From NCBI RefSeq assembly GCF_004000845.1, contig NZ_BIMA01000017.1, positions 1-64,000 of the forward strand: 64,000 bases of DNA, read 5' to 3'. Shown in pieces: positions 1 to 8,381 of this stretch. This stretch comes from Paenibacillus koleovorans NBRC 103111. Its GTDB lineage: Bacteria > Bacillota > Bacilli > Paenibacillales > NBRC-103111. Position numbers and translations under genes: made by a program. Under the pieces are notes generated by a model. The model saw only the letters and a list, made by a program, of their open reading frames with translations, had not been told where the DNA came from and did no database searches. Numbering within the stretch: position 1 is the stretch's first letter; the number at the start of each line of letters is the position of its first letter.

Positions 1-593
1 GTAATCGAACTCCTAAGTGCATCACTGGGTTGTTCCTCAATTGGACCAACTATAACGGCTATTCCCTTGATCCCGTAAGTAAAACCATCTTCAAGCTGAT
101 CTATCTCATTCCTTGCTTCTCCTACCGCATAAGGTTTCAAATTGAGCTTATATTCGTTTTGTGTACTGTCACGAAAATACATCTCAATGAAATCCATTGC
201 CATTTCATCTTTTTGATCTTTTTTATATTGTGGATTTGGTTTCGGCTTTCCAAATGCCCGAAATTTTGATTGTAACGTTATATATTCCTCCTGATTTTTA
301 ATGGAGATAACTTCACCTAATTTTTTATCAAAAATAAACTTAATATCTGACTGATTTGACTCTGATTGTGCGGGTGAATCTGTGTTTTTTGGTGGAGAAG
401 TCTTAACTGGGTCTTGTGAGGAATTGTTAGTATTTGTTGCAATTGTTGTGCTAGTAGGTGTGCTAGTAGGTGTGCTAGTTGGTGAATAATAACTTGCAGT
501 TTCATGGCCTTTGTCAGAACGAAGCACAAATCCCCATAACAACGCACCTACAATAATCAGAGAAAATGTAATTACTATGTATCTGTTTCTCAT
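1..593 (-). CDS. Membrane-anchored protein of unknown function, C-terminus outside window
   Basis: The frame is open from an ATG at 593 to the window edge (about 197 codons, no stop). A GAGGTGG ribosome site lies 8 bases upstream of the ATG. Residues 5-22 form one hydrophobic segment after a basic MRNR start, so the protein is probably anchored with its body outside the cell. A Ser/Thr/Pro-rich linker with a repeated PTSTPTST pattern follows (about residues 41-85), then a folded-looking domain. I do not recognise the family. The 15-base repeats behind the PTST pattern are visible near 455-485. It is read away from the IS cluster and may belong with the other small anchored proteins at 3.6 and 5.8 kb. 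Confidence 0.7.
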   Translation of the reverse strand, partial: MRNRYIVITFSLIIVGALLWGFVLRSDKGHETASYYSPTSTPTSTPTSTTIATNTNNSSQDPVKTSPPKNTDSPAQSESNQSDIKFIFDKKLGEVISIKNQEEYITLQSKFRAFGKPKPNPQYKKDQKDEMAMDFIEMYFRDSTQNEYKLNLKPYAVGEARNEIDQLEDGFTYGIKGIAVIVGPIEEQPSDALRSSI

Positions 594-619
594 TATGGTT
601 TCCACCTCAGTGTGTATGA

Positions 620-663
620 TGATATAAATCTAACTCTTACTAGTAAGAGTTAGATTTATATCA
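620..663. repeat. Perfect 44-bp palindrome
   Basis: Both 22-base arms are exact reverse complements with no spacer, centred on ACTAGT. It lies 27 bp upstream of the start codon at 593 and just outside the IS1380 remnant. There is no run of T on either side, so it is not a standard terminator; it could be an operator, a cruciform or the footprint of a lost element. Confidence 0.9.
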
Positions 664-739
664 GAGCAAACTAATTGTTTGTAAATCAATCTCCTGAATC
701 CGTGAAACAACTGCATTCGAGGTAAAGGTGTGGAACAGC

Positions 740-2140
740 CCAGGTTCAAAAATTAGAAAGTAGTGGATAACCTCGAAAATAGGTATGACAAACTAGAGCC
801 TGCGAGGTGCAGACGTCGTTTCGAACATTCGTTTGCTTTTGATCAGCCCGACAATACCGTATACATACGGCGGAAAACAGGAAACCACGGACTATGGACA
901 CCAAAACGGAGCTTCGTTTGCCGCGCATGCTCGACCATCCGCGAGGCGAGCCAGATGAGGTTGTCAATCACGGTCTTCACACGTCGACGATTCCCTTTCG
1001 TCTTCACCGGGGCATCAGGTGCCTGCAAGGACAGTTGTCCAATGATCCGCAACAGGTTGTAGGCAACCAGACCGGCACAAAGCACCAAATCGTTGGTCGC
1101 AAATTTACCCGAGGGTAGTCGCTCCAAATTCAAATCCGTCTTCAACTCGCTATGAAATTGCTCGCTGGTCGCATGATCGCGGTAAAGCTGAATGACCTGC
1201 CAAGGCGAGCACGTCAGGGTCGTAAAGAAAACCTGAACGTCGATTTCAGGCACAAGCAGCAGTTGGCCGTTGGCTTCGATCGTGCGCTCGATGACCTGAT
1301 ACACCACACGGATCGGACGCTTCAGGTTTTTGTCCGTCCAAGTCATGGAGCCGAGATAGACCTTCTTGCCGTCTCGTTCTTCACAGCACATACCGTCTTG
1401 CTTGGCGATAAGCAACCATTCTTCCGGCGATTCCCGGCGCAGGTTGCGCTTGACAAGGAAGTCGACGTTTTGCTCCAAACACACGTTCAAGTTCACCAGC
1501 GCATCATTGCCGGCATCCATCCGTACCAGCAGCGGCCTGTCGGTCACCCGGCGAGCGAATTCCAAGCTTTGGGTCAGGAACGCGTCCGCTTCTTTCTGCA
1601 CATGAGTCTTGCCCTCTCGCAGATTGACATTGACCCCATAGCCCTCCTGACCCAGATAGGCGAAAAACGGAGAGTAGCCGTCCACCTTCTTGTACGTCAG
1701 GGAGACGCCTTGCTTTCGGGTGTCGCTATTGTCAAACGGAGAAACGTCCAGATCGAGCGGCAGCCATTCCTCCGCGATGCCTTGGCGGTTTGTGGCCCGA
1801 ACCGGTGTGAGTGGAGTCTGGAGCGAACGGAGCAAATCGGCAGACTCCTCCAGCAAAATCGTTTGCCAATCGTAACTATGCGCGGCCGCCAGATCCAGAC
1901 GTTGCCGAAGGGTGGGCGACGACGGGACATGCCGAATTCCGAGTGCCTTGGAGAAAAAGCGATCCGCCCGGAACGGTTCAATCTGATCGAAATCGCTTTT
2001 CCCTTGGCAGAGCAGACCAAGGTAAGCGAACAGAACCTCTCCATGAGTGACGGTAGGTTGAACAGCACCGGGAAGAACACAGCGAACGAGACGATTGGCG
2101 ATTTGGGTTTGCGATAAGAGCAAGCCGATGAGCGCAAGAC
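740..2140 (-). mobile_element. IS1380-family insertion sequence remnant
   Basis: The transposase reading frame fills the stretch. I found no convincing terminal inverted repeat on either side, and the 5' end of the gene is fused to part of another element at about 2135-2145. Boundaries are therefore approximate. It is best read as a damaged IS rather than an active one. Confidence 0.65.
843..2123 (-). pseudogene. IS1380-family transposase, 5'-truncated
   Basis: A DDE transposase of about 426 residues is visible. Family-typical blocks include LVRMDAGNDAL around a catalytic Asp, VDFLVKRNLRRES, and FHSELKTDLNLERLPSGKF near the C-terminus with the third acidic residue. The frame opens about 10 codons upstream of the TTG at 2123 (reading ..FFGLALIGLLLSQ) but hits a stop at about 2157 without a start codon or ribosome site. 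Relatives usually carry roughly 30 further N-terminal residues, so the start was probably lost where the gene joins the IS21 remnant. Function in mobilisation is doubtful. Confidence 0.75.
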
Positions 2141-2295
2141 CAAAAAACGGGTTCCGTCAGCTTCCTGTACAACGCAAGATTCCCCAGCTGAAGAGCGTCA
2201 CGCTCTGCCTGTAATCGCTGAATTTCTTCTCGTAGCCGCTCAATAGCGGCTTCCATTTCAGACAAATCGACTCGATCTGTTTTCGTCATCATCAT
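1978..2295 (-). pseudogene. Small coiled-coil ORF of an IS21-type element, broken by a junction
   Basis: It starts at ATG 2295 with AGGAGGCGCT directly upstream, and its ribosome site overlaps the stop of the istB remnant. The first 50 residues are charged and helical (MEAAIERLREEIQRLQAERDAL) up to LTEPVF. Beyond about 2143 the frame simply runs through the IS1380 transposase in a shadow frame, so only the first part is genuine. The protein looks like an accessory ORF co-transcribed with istB; its role is unknown. Confidence 0.55.
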
Positions 2296-2303
2296 AGCGC
2301 CTC

Positions 2304-2744
2304 CTAGCGTTCTTTCATCAGAGCATGCTTCATTCTGTAGCTCTCGCCCTCAAACACAAGCAAGTGCCCGTGGTGCGCCAGACGGTCAATCATGGCGGCA
2401 GCCATTTGGTCGTCCGTGAAGACAGAGCCCCATTTGGAGAATTCGAGGTTGGTCGTAATGACCAAGCTGCGGCTTTCGTAGCTGTCCGCAATGACACGAA
2501 ACAGCAACTGCGAGCCCTCCTTGTCGACTGGGATGTAACCCCACTCGTCCAAAATCAGGAGCTGGCAGCGCTGAATTTCGCTCAAGAGTCTCTCGAGTGT
2601 ACCTGCTCGTTTAGCCTCGGCCAGACGCATCACCAGTTCTGCGACGGTGTAGAATTTCACCGTCATGCCGAGCTCACAGGCGCGAAGTCCAGCCGCAATG
2701 GCCAGATGCGTCTTGCCGTTATGGAAAACTTTCCATAACGGCAA
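2304..2744 (-). pseudogene. istB: IstB-like AAA+ ATPase of an IS21-family element, N-terminus missing
   Basis: IstB is the ATPase helper of IS21 transposition. Seen here are the end of the P-loop (NGKTHLAIAAG), a Walker B-like segment (CQLLILDEWGY), the sensor region SLVITTNLEFSKW and a C-terminal DRLAHHGHLLVFEGESYR. The usual family length is about 240-260 residues. Here everything before the P-loop is gone, and coding is cut at about 2716 exactly where a 28-bp inverted repeat starts. No istA is present in the window. It is an IS21 fragment. Confidence 0.8.
2715..2742. repeat. 28-bp inverted repeat at the istB breakpoint
   Basis: GCCGTTATGGAAA and its exact complement are separated by 2 bp. 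A second inverted pair with the same core follows: TTTATGGAAAGATT at 2760-2774 and AATCTTTCCATAA at 2813-2826. The shared core TTATGGAAA next to a tyrosine recombinase gene suggests recombination sites. Confidence 0.8.
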
Positions 2745-2828
2745 TTATCGAAAGAATTTGTTTATGGAAAGATTCTCGAATACATCCACACAGGCCAGGG
2801 ATCATTACCGAAAATCTTTCCATAACAA

Positions 2829-3575
2829 TCATGGACGGCAAAAATTCTGCAACCATTGCAGAATATCGGTATTCTCTTCCCAAGCGGGCGTGTCTGGACT
2901 CGTCACTTGGAGATAAGCTGCTTCTAAAGCCTTTCGTTTCACCTCCGTATCGAACTTCAGGTAAATCTCCGTTGTCGTCACACTGACATGCCCCAGTAAA
3001 TCCCGAATGTAAATCAGATTCACGCCCGATTCCAACAGGTGAAGGGCCTTGGAATGCCTGAGCATATGCGGATGCAGCGAATCTGGGAATCCTTCGTCTT
3101 GGTGGTTACGCTTTGCTTGCTTCAAGTACTTGTCGAGCAAATAAGTAATGCCGGGCCTTGTAAACGCCTGGTAACGGCTGTTAAAGAAAACGGGACTTTG
3201 CTGACGTCCCGGATCAAGCAAATGGTTCTCTGTCATGTAGCCTTCCAGAAGATTTCTGGTCTTGGCCATGATCGGAATGTTCCTCTTCTTGTTACCCTTT
3301 CCGGTCAAGGTAATGGTCGCAGGTTGAGTCAATCTCACATCACAAGCCTTGAGGTCGATCAGTTCCTGTACCCTTGCGCCAGCATCATAGAGGACAACCA
3401 TCAAGGTCAAATCGCGACGACCTTTCTTCGTCGCTGAACTGGGCTGTTCAAATAAATGGGTGAGCTGCGCCAACGTGAGATGCGGTATGGTCGGTTGTTG
3501 CTTTTTCTTAAAGGGAATCCCCAGTATCTTTTGGCTTTCCAATAAAATTTCTGGATAGCAATTATTTTTATTCAC
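2829..3575 (-). CDS. Tyrosine recombinase (XerC/D-like integrase), short N-terminus
   Basis: A 248-residue tyrosine recombinase. The catalytic set is visible: R68 (GARVQEL), the beta-hairpin lysine around K93-K97 (TGKGNKKRN), H170-x2-R173 (HPHMLRH), H196 (LLGHVSVTTTE) and Y205. The start taken is GTG at 3575; a stop lies four codons further upstream. The N-terminal SAM-like DNA-binding domain expected in full-length relatives (about 300-330 residues) is mostly absent, so the gene may be truncated or use a compact architecture. It lies 3 bp from the TTATGGAAA inverted repeats, which may be its substrate. It could be part of an integrative element that broke the IS21 copy. Confidence 0.85.
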   Translation of the reverse strand: MNKNNCYPEILLESQKILGIPFKKKQQPTIPHLTLAQLTHLFEQPSSATKKGRRDLTLMVVLYDAGARVQELIDLKACDVRLTQPATITLTGKGNKKRNIPIMAKTRNLLEGYMTENHLLDPGRQQSPVFFNSRYQAFTRPGITYLLDKYLKQAKRNHQDEGFPDSLHPHMLRHSKALHLLESGVNLIYIRDLLGHVSVTTTEIYLKFDTEVKRKALEAAYLQVTSPDTPAWEENTDILQWLQNFCRP

Positions 3576-3595
3576 TCTTGTGCCACTTTAAACTC

Positions 3596-4090
3596 TTATT
3601 CGGATTGAATTTCTTGGATTAGTTTTCTCATCGAATCGTCATTTTTTGAAATAGACCGTCTAGTTAGATCACTCACTCTTACAACGTACGTCCTTGCCCA
3701 CTTATCACCAATACGTTGCTTGTTTGAAGATATCCATGAAACAATACCTGCAAGCAACCCTCCGAACATTAAGGGATTAGCTTCCAGTAATTTCACTATA
3801 TTTCGAATTATCGATTTTACAAAACCCGGTGTTTTTCCGTCCTCGGTTACAACTATGATCCTCATTACCCACTTACCAAGGGTCTGACCGTACTTTGCCT
3901 CAAGTAAAAAGAAATATGCTATTAAGCACACTATCCAAAGACCAAGTGAATTAGAATACCACTCTCTACCAATCATGATCTCAACTAAGACCAAAAAGCC
4001 GAACATGATGGCTCCGTCTAACCAGAGCGCAACCCATCTTCGCAGAAGAATTCCGATTCCGTAATTTTGTGTAATATCTTTAACACTCAT
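3596..4090 (-). CDS. RDD-family membrane protein
   Basis: 164 residues from ATG 4090 (GAGGGGTA upstream; an in-frame GTG lies 3 codons earlier). It has the RDD family pattern: LLRRWVALWLDG with the conserved Arg and Asp in the first helix, a second helix, then YGQTLGKWVMRI. About three transmembrane segments are visible, followed by a charged cytoplasmic tail ending LIQEIQSE. RDD proteins are integral membrane proteins of mostly unknown role, some linked to Na+/H+ transport. It is leftward like its neighbours and its upstream side is interrupted by the IS4 element. Confidence 0.85.
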   Translation of the reverse strand: MSVKDITQNYGIGILLRRWVALWLDGAIMFGFLVLVEIMIGREWYSNSLGLWIVCLIAYFFLLEAKYGQTLGKWVMRIIVVTEDGKTPGFVKSIIRNIVKLLEANPLMFGGLLAGIVSWISSNKQRIGDKWARTYVVRVSDLTRRSISKNDDSMRKLIQEIQSE

Positions 4091-4177
4091 ACAACTCACT
4101 ACCCCTCAACAGGAAATATTCCACGAACTGTTCTAACCTTTTATCCTTAGCATTTTTTTCTATAATATTAATAATAT

Positions 4178-5784
4178 CTGGACAGTCAAAAGTTTTACAT
4201 CTTTAAGAAACAAGCGAATTAGCGTCAGGCAAGGCTGTTTTTTGCTTGGAACGAATAATTTGGGTTAGTGAAAGCTGCGAATTTTGGGCAAACAGGCTAA
4301 AAATCGATTTGCGAAAATAGGCGACAACCGTTGCCTCCGAGACGACGGACTTGGAGGGCGTGCGGAGATAGCGGAAAAACAAACCCGGCTTCTGCCCGGA
4401 AAAGCGCAAAGCGATCAACTGAACCAGTCCCGTTGCGATGACACTGCACATGACAAATCCTTCGATGGCTTGCAAGGTCAAACGAATTCGCTTTCGCTGC
4501 TGCTCTTCGGTCACACGCTCCAAAGGATCCGGATCGCCTTTCCGACGATAGCGGCTGAGCTTCGGCATTGCCGAACTCCAGAAGCGGTAGCCGAATGCGC
4601 CGATGACTTGCTTCATTTCCCTAAACGTGCATTCGATCTTGAAGCGGTAACCGTATGCGGTGAGGATCTGCATCGGTTCAAACGTCAGGTCGGTGCTGAC
4701 AAATATCGAAAAGCGCTCGTCCTGCTTAACGAGTACAAAACGCAGTTTCTGGTAGAAACCCTGGCCCCATAACAAATCCACACACAGAAAGGATACCGTC
4801 TCTTCTTTGTCGTAGAGCCTCACTGTGGCCGTTTGAAAATCGGCTGCACGTGACTGAAACAACGCGGCGAGCTTCACCATCTTGCCTTTCTTTGGCGGAC
4901 GCCCCCGCGGCGGGCATCTCGTAGGCCACGGCATTCATCTTGGCTCGGGTCACGATGTGTACGTCGGACGCACGTGAATGATTGCCTTCGGTCAGCCGTT
5001 GCAGGGCGGGAATAGACAGGTAGTAACGGTCAAGCAGAAGCAGCGCCCGGCCAAAGACACCCGCAGCCGTGAACGCTTGATTGATCACTTGCACGACATG
5101 GGAAGCTTGCCGCTCCTCGGATGCATCTTCCCAACCCAAGATCGCTTTTACACCGTCCTGCAGATTGAGGAACAGAGGCAAGCAAAACCATTTTTCCGCC
5201 GTGCCGACCAGCACGCCAATCGCGCCGAAGAAGTGACCAAAAATGTATTCGCCTTTCGATGAATTCTCGGAATCCTGATGCAATTTTTTCACACCCGGCA
5301 TGTACTTGGCTTCTTTGGACTTCTTCATGCCATCGCTAACCAGTAAGACACGTCCAAGAAAGCGTACGATCGGCGCGTGACGGTTCACCGCGTTGTACCA
5401 AGCGAGTTGCAGCGATTCCAGCGACCAGGCGGCAGAACGGAAGAAATGAAGCATCGACTCGTAGTGACGCGGATCCAGCGCCAGATCCCGCACGATCGAG
5501 GTCACTCCGAGATGATCGGAACGCACCATGAGACCGACAACGATCACGACGAACCATTCGTATGCAGCGACTCGGGAGAAGCAACTTCGAAATGCGGACA
5601 AAACTTCATTGATAAATTTCAGCATGGTATGGTCGATCGTAACGAAATCGGGTAAACTAACACAGTAACCCTTTCTGCGATCTACTCTCCTTTCTGGCCT
5701 AGGAACCGTAAGGATACCACAGATTCGTTCGATTGGGTTATTTTTCTATGCGTTCATTTTCAACAAGAACTTTTAACTGTCCAG
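4178..5784 (-). mobile_element. Complete IS4-family insertion sequence (1607 bp) with target duplication
   Basis: The left end CTGGACAGTCAAAAGTT (4178-4194) and right end AACTTTTAACTGTCCAG (5768-5784) are inverted repeats with one mismatch. The 7-bp sequence ATAATAT flanks both sides (4171-4177 and 5785-5791) and reads as a target-site duplication. The element sits one base past the stop codon of the gene at 5792. Intact ends and duplication indicate a fairly recent insertion. Confidence 0.92.
4203..5625 (-). pseudogene. IS4-family DDE transposase with one-base frameshift
   Basis: Two overlapping frames make one transposase: 5625-4904 in the first frame (MLKFINEVLSAFRSCF to NAVAYEMP) and about 4918-4203 in the second (PPRGRPPKKGKMVKL onward). 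The second half has the IS4 signature Y-x2-R-x3-E-x6-K (YGYRFKIECTFREMK). First-half blocks LLVSDGMKKSKEA and LLLDRYYL hold the first acidic positions. At 4911-4918 the DNA reads ATGCCCGCCGCGG; removing one C restores a continuous VAYEMPPRGRPPKKG. A programmed shift cannot be excluded but no slippery heptamer is apparent, so inactivation is more likely. Confidence 0.85.
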
Positions 5785-5791
5785 ATAATAT

Positions 5792-6190
5792 CTATTTTGT
5801 CTGACCTAAATACTCTTGAAGATTCAATCTTTTTACAATTTCAATTATCTCTTCAACAGTCAAATTAGTAGTATCAATATTGTAACGCTTTGCTTCTTCG
5901 TAAAAAAAATCATTTTTGGATTTACGTCTCGCCGAAATTTCTTGCAATATTTCATCGTTCGACAAATCAGTGGTATCTATTTTGTATTCATGTGCCACTT
6001 TCAGTATATCTTCGGCGCTAGACTTGTCTTCCTTGATTTGGATCGTTTGTTCATCCTGCACTAAATGAATCTGTTGAGTTCCATCTAAACTTTGACTTGA
6101 TGCAGTATTTTTATAGTTAAGTTTTAAGTACACTGAAATAGTTACCACAAATAACATAATCAATCCTGCACATAATAATATTTTCTTCAT
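5792..6190 (-). CDS. Small membrane-anchored protein with duplicated helical motif
   Basis: 132 residues from ATG 6190 with GTAGGAGGACCA before it. MKKILLCAGLIMLFVVTISVY is an uncleaved anchor or signal sequence. The soluble part repeats one motif: EYKIDTTDLSNDEILQEI (about residues 80-97) and RYNIDTTNLTVEEIIEI (about 108-124), each a short helix-turn unit. I do not recognise the family. The IS4 element is inserted immediately after the stop codon, so the protein is intact but its 3' flank is replaced. AT-rich like the host genes around it. Confidence 0.7.
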   Translation of the reverse strand: MKKILLCAGLIMLFVVTISVYLKLNYKNTASSQSLDGTQQIHLVQDEQTIQIKEDKSSAEDILKVAHEYKIDTTDLSNDEILQEISARRKSKNDFFYEEAKRYNIDTTNLTVEEIIEIVKRLNLQEYLGQTK

Positions 6191-6323
6191 TGGTCCTCCT
6201 ACTATCCTCCACACTAGTACAGCATTCTATAAGTTCGTTCCCTAAGAAATAAAAGGAAAGCTGTAAGGCCTCTCACGAAAACGGGGTAATGAAAAGAAAG
6301 CCCTATTCGCAGAGGTGAGCCAA

Positions 6324-7417
6324 ATGAACGGCATTCGCTTAACGACCAAAGAACGGAAACGGATCAGAAAAATGATGCTGGGTCAGAAGATAGCGTTTCG
6401 TCTGAAACAGCGAGCCACCCTCATCTGGAAGTTGGCTGTCGAGCGAATGCCCGTAAGCCAGATTGCCCGGGAAGTCCATGTGACGCCCAAAACGGTACGC
6501 AAATGGCGGGATCGTTTCGTCAGCGGACGGATTCCCGGCTTGGAGGATGCGCCGCGTACAGGCGCGCCAGCTACCTTTGATGCGGTACAACGATGCGAGG
6601 TCATTGCCATTGCCTGTGACCAACCGGAACACTACGGGTTAGCTGGTCAGGTTATATGGACCTACGACACGTTGACGGAGGCCGTCCAGCAGAACGTCAC
6701 AGGACCGTGCATGAGTCGCTCCAGCGTATGGCGTACACTCGAACAAAACGCTCTCAAACCGCATCGACACACGTTATGGCTGCACAGCAAGGACCCGCAA
6801 TTCAAAGAAAAAGTCAATGACATTGTCGGGCTGTACCACGCCGATCTTCCCGACGATGTGGCGCTTTGCTGTGTCGATGAGAAGACCGCATGCAGGCCAA
6901 TGAAAAGAAATACGAAACGCAGTTACCGCGGATCGGCCGAGCGGGTCGAATCGAATACGAATATATCCGTCACGGTACGCAGGCGCTGCTGGCCAGCTTT
7001 GACGTCAAGACGGGCGAAGTGGTGGCGTCTTGCGGCGATCATCGCAAGGCCGACGACCTGCTTGCGTTCATGGATCAGGTTGCTGTACGTTACCGACATT
7101 GTCGGAAAATCATCATCGTATGGGACAATTTAAATATCCATTACGACGGCACCGACGAGCGGTGGACGGCCTTTAATGAGAAGCACGGCAACAAATTTGC
7201 GTTTCACTATACGCCGTTGCACGCTTCATGGGTGAACCAGATTGAGATTTTCTTCTCAATTCTGTACAAACGCTGTCTGCGTCACAACAGTTTCATCTCC
7301 AAAACCGATCTTCGGCAAAAAGTGATGGCCTTTATCCGACGCTGGAACGACAAAGACGGGCATCCGTTTCATTGGACCTTCCGGGGATACCCGATCCAAG
7401 ACCAGGAGGCGATGTAA
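6324..7417 (+). pseudogene. IS630-family transposase, frameshifted
   Basis: Start is ATG 6324 (GAGGTGAGCCAA upstream). The N-terminal half is a homeodomain-like HTH (PVSQIAREVHVTPKTVRKW). The catalytic half has DEKT, VWDNLNIHYD and HASWVNQIEIFF, the D-D-E set. At about 6887-6892 the frame changes: DEKT ends in one frame and MQANEKKYETQLPRIGRAG continues one frame over. Adding one G (ACCGGCATG) would restore DEKTGMQANEKK. Some IS630 relatives use programmed frameshifting, but no slippery run is seen here, so a disabling deletion is favoured. Confidence 0.85.
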
Positions 7418-7708
7418 ATGGACAAGATGATCCTCGAAGCCATTGGCGATGAAGTCGAAGAACTGTTGGAGGCGAACGGCTTTTCCCATATTCAGGTGCG
7501 CCCCCGCGGACAGCATTTGATTCTATTTTCAACCGAGGGCGGTGAACGTGTGAATCGCGCCCGTTTGAGCGTAATCGATACGCGAACTTTCGGATTAAGC
7601 ATGGCAGATCACCGAGGAAAATGGGAGCCGACTCCGTTTACCGACGCGCCTCAAGCTTTGACTCGCCTGCTGATCGACCAGTTTTCTTTTGCCCTCGTCA
7701 ACCTGTAG
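7418..7708 (+). CDS. Small accessory ORF of the IS630 element
   Basis: 96 residues starting at ATG 7418, directly abutting the transposase stop (GATGTAAATGG), so translation is probably coupled. It is a mixed alpha/beta acidic protein (MDKMILEAIGDEVEELLE...), with no motif I recognise. Its place inside the element, before the right end, marks it as element-borne. Function unknown; it could modulate transposition. Confidence 0.6.
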   Translation: MDKMILEAIGDEVEELLEANGFSHIQVRPRGQHLILFSTEGGERVNRARLSVIDTRTFGLSMADHRGKWEPTPFTDAPQALTRLLIDQFSFALVNL

Positions 7709-7770
7709 GGCTCCTTTTTTTGATAGGTACGGATTTCTGAAATGTTGTCTAGCTTATTACATCAACATTT

Positions 7771-8322
7771 TTATCCATTCCAAACTTCAGTAAAGTAAAA
7801 CCCTTTTAATTTACTTTTTTCGACCTTCTCAACGAATTCATCTGAAACAAAAATAATGTCTACCGGTACATCTCGAACAGTATGGTAAGTCGCTTTGAAA
7901 ATGTGCTGACCTGCTACCATTTCCTTCTTGAACTCCCACTTCGTATATGCCTTAATTGTACCAGTCGGGTATGAAGTAAACTGTATTTTTGATTCATCAA
8001 TACAATCAATTATATTAAGTATATTAAGAACAAAATACTCCCGGTCAGGGTGTATTAACGGAAGAATTTCGGCCATGTCCTTGATTAATTCTTGAATTAC
8101 TTGAACTGCATCCTTACTAAGGATTGGCACTCTCAGTTCCTTGTGAAAATCCAACTTTTCACCTTTTTCTATTGAATTTATTGAAACTGCATTCCAACTT
8201 TTCTGAATAGAAACCCTGCTTCTTCCTATAAACTTAATAATATCCAACCCTTGTTGTACATTATCATAATTTAAAATTTCGTTACCTATATCAATTGTCC
8301 CACTCAGAATCCAAACTTTCAT
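7771..8322 (-). CDS. Imm11-like (DUF1629) immunity protein
   Basis: 183 residues from ATG 8322 (GGAGAGATTACA upstream). Family-typical features are VWILSG at the start, a central VPILSKDAVQVIQEL, LNIIDCID, KKEMVAGQHIFKA, and a C-terminal VDIIFVSDEFVEKVEKSKLKGFYFTEVW. Imm11 proteins are cytoplasmic antidotes in bacterial polymorphic toxin loci and are often paired with AHH-type nuclease toxins. The position, 60 bp downstream of a HINT-AHH toxin on the same strand, fits that pairing. The assignment rests on residue pattern only. Confidence 0.75.
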   Translation of the reverse strand: MKVWILSGTIDIGNEILNYDNVQQGLDIIKFIGRSRVSIQKSWNAVSINSIEKGEKLDFHKELRVPILSKDAVQVIQELIKDMAEILPLIHPDREYFVLNILNIIDCIDESKIQFTSYPTGTIKAYTKWEFKKEMVAGQHIFKATYHTVRDVPVDIIFVSDEFVEKVEKSKLKGFYFTEVWNG

Positions 8323-8381
8323 TGTAATCTCTCCTTAATTTGCTGCGACTCCAGGTACAACAGGAGTCGCAGCAATACTTT

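Larger units (their letters stand above)
6230..7735 (+). mobile_element. IS630-family insertion sequence with accessory ORF
   Basis: It contains the frameshifted transposase and a second small ORF. Candidate imperfect ends are AGTTCGTTCCCTAAGAAATAAAAGG at the left (about 6232) and a related sequence, read inward from about 7735, ending in CAAAAAAAGGA. IS630 elements duplicate only TA, so ends are hard to fix by eye and these limits are approximate. Confidence 0.65.

Noticed and set aside
1152-2117. 321-codon rightward open frame over the IS1380 transposase
   Set aside because: It is an antisense shadow of a clear transposase, with no ribosome site or protein-like pattern.
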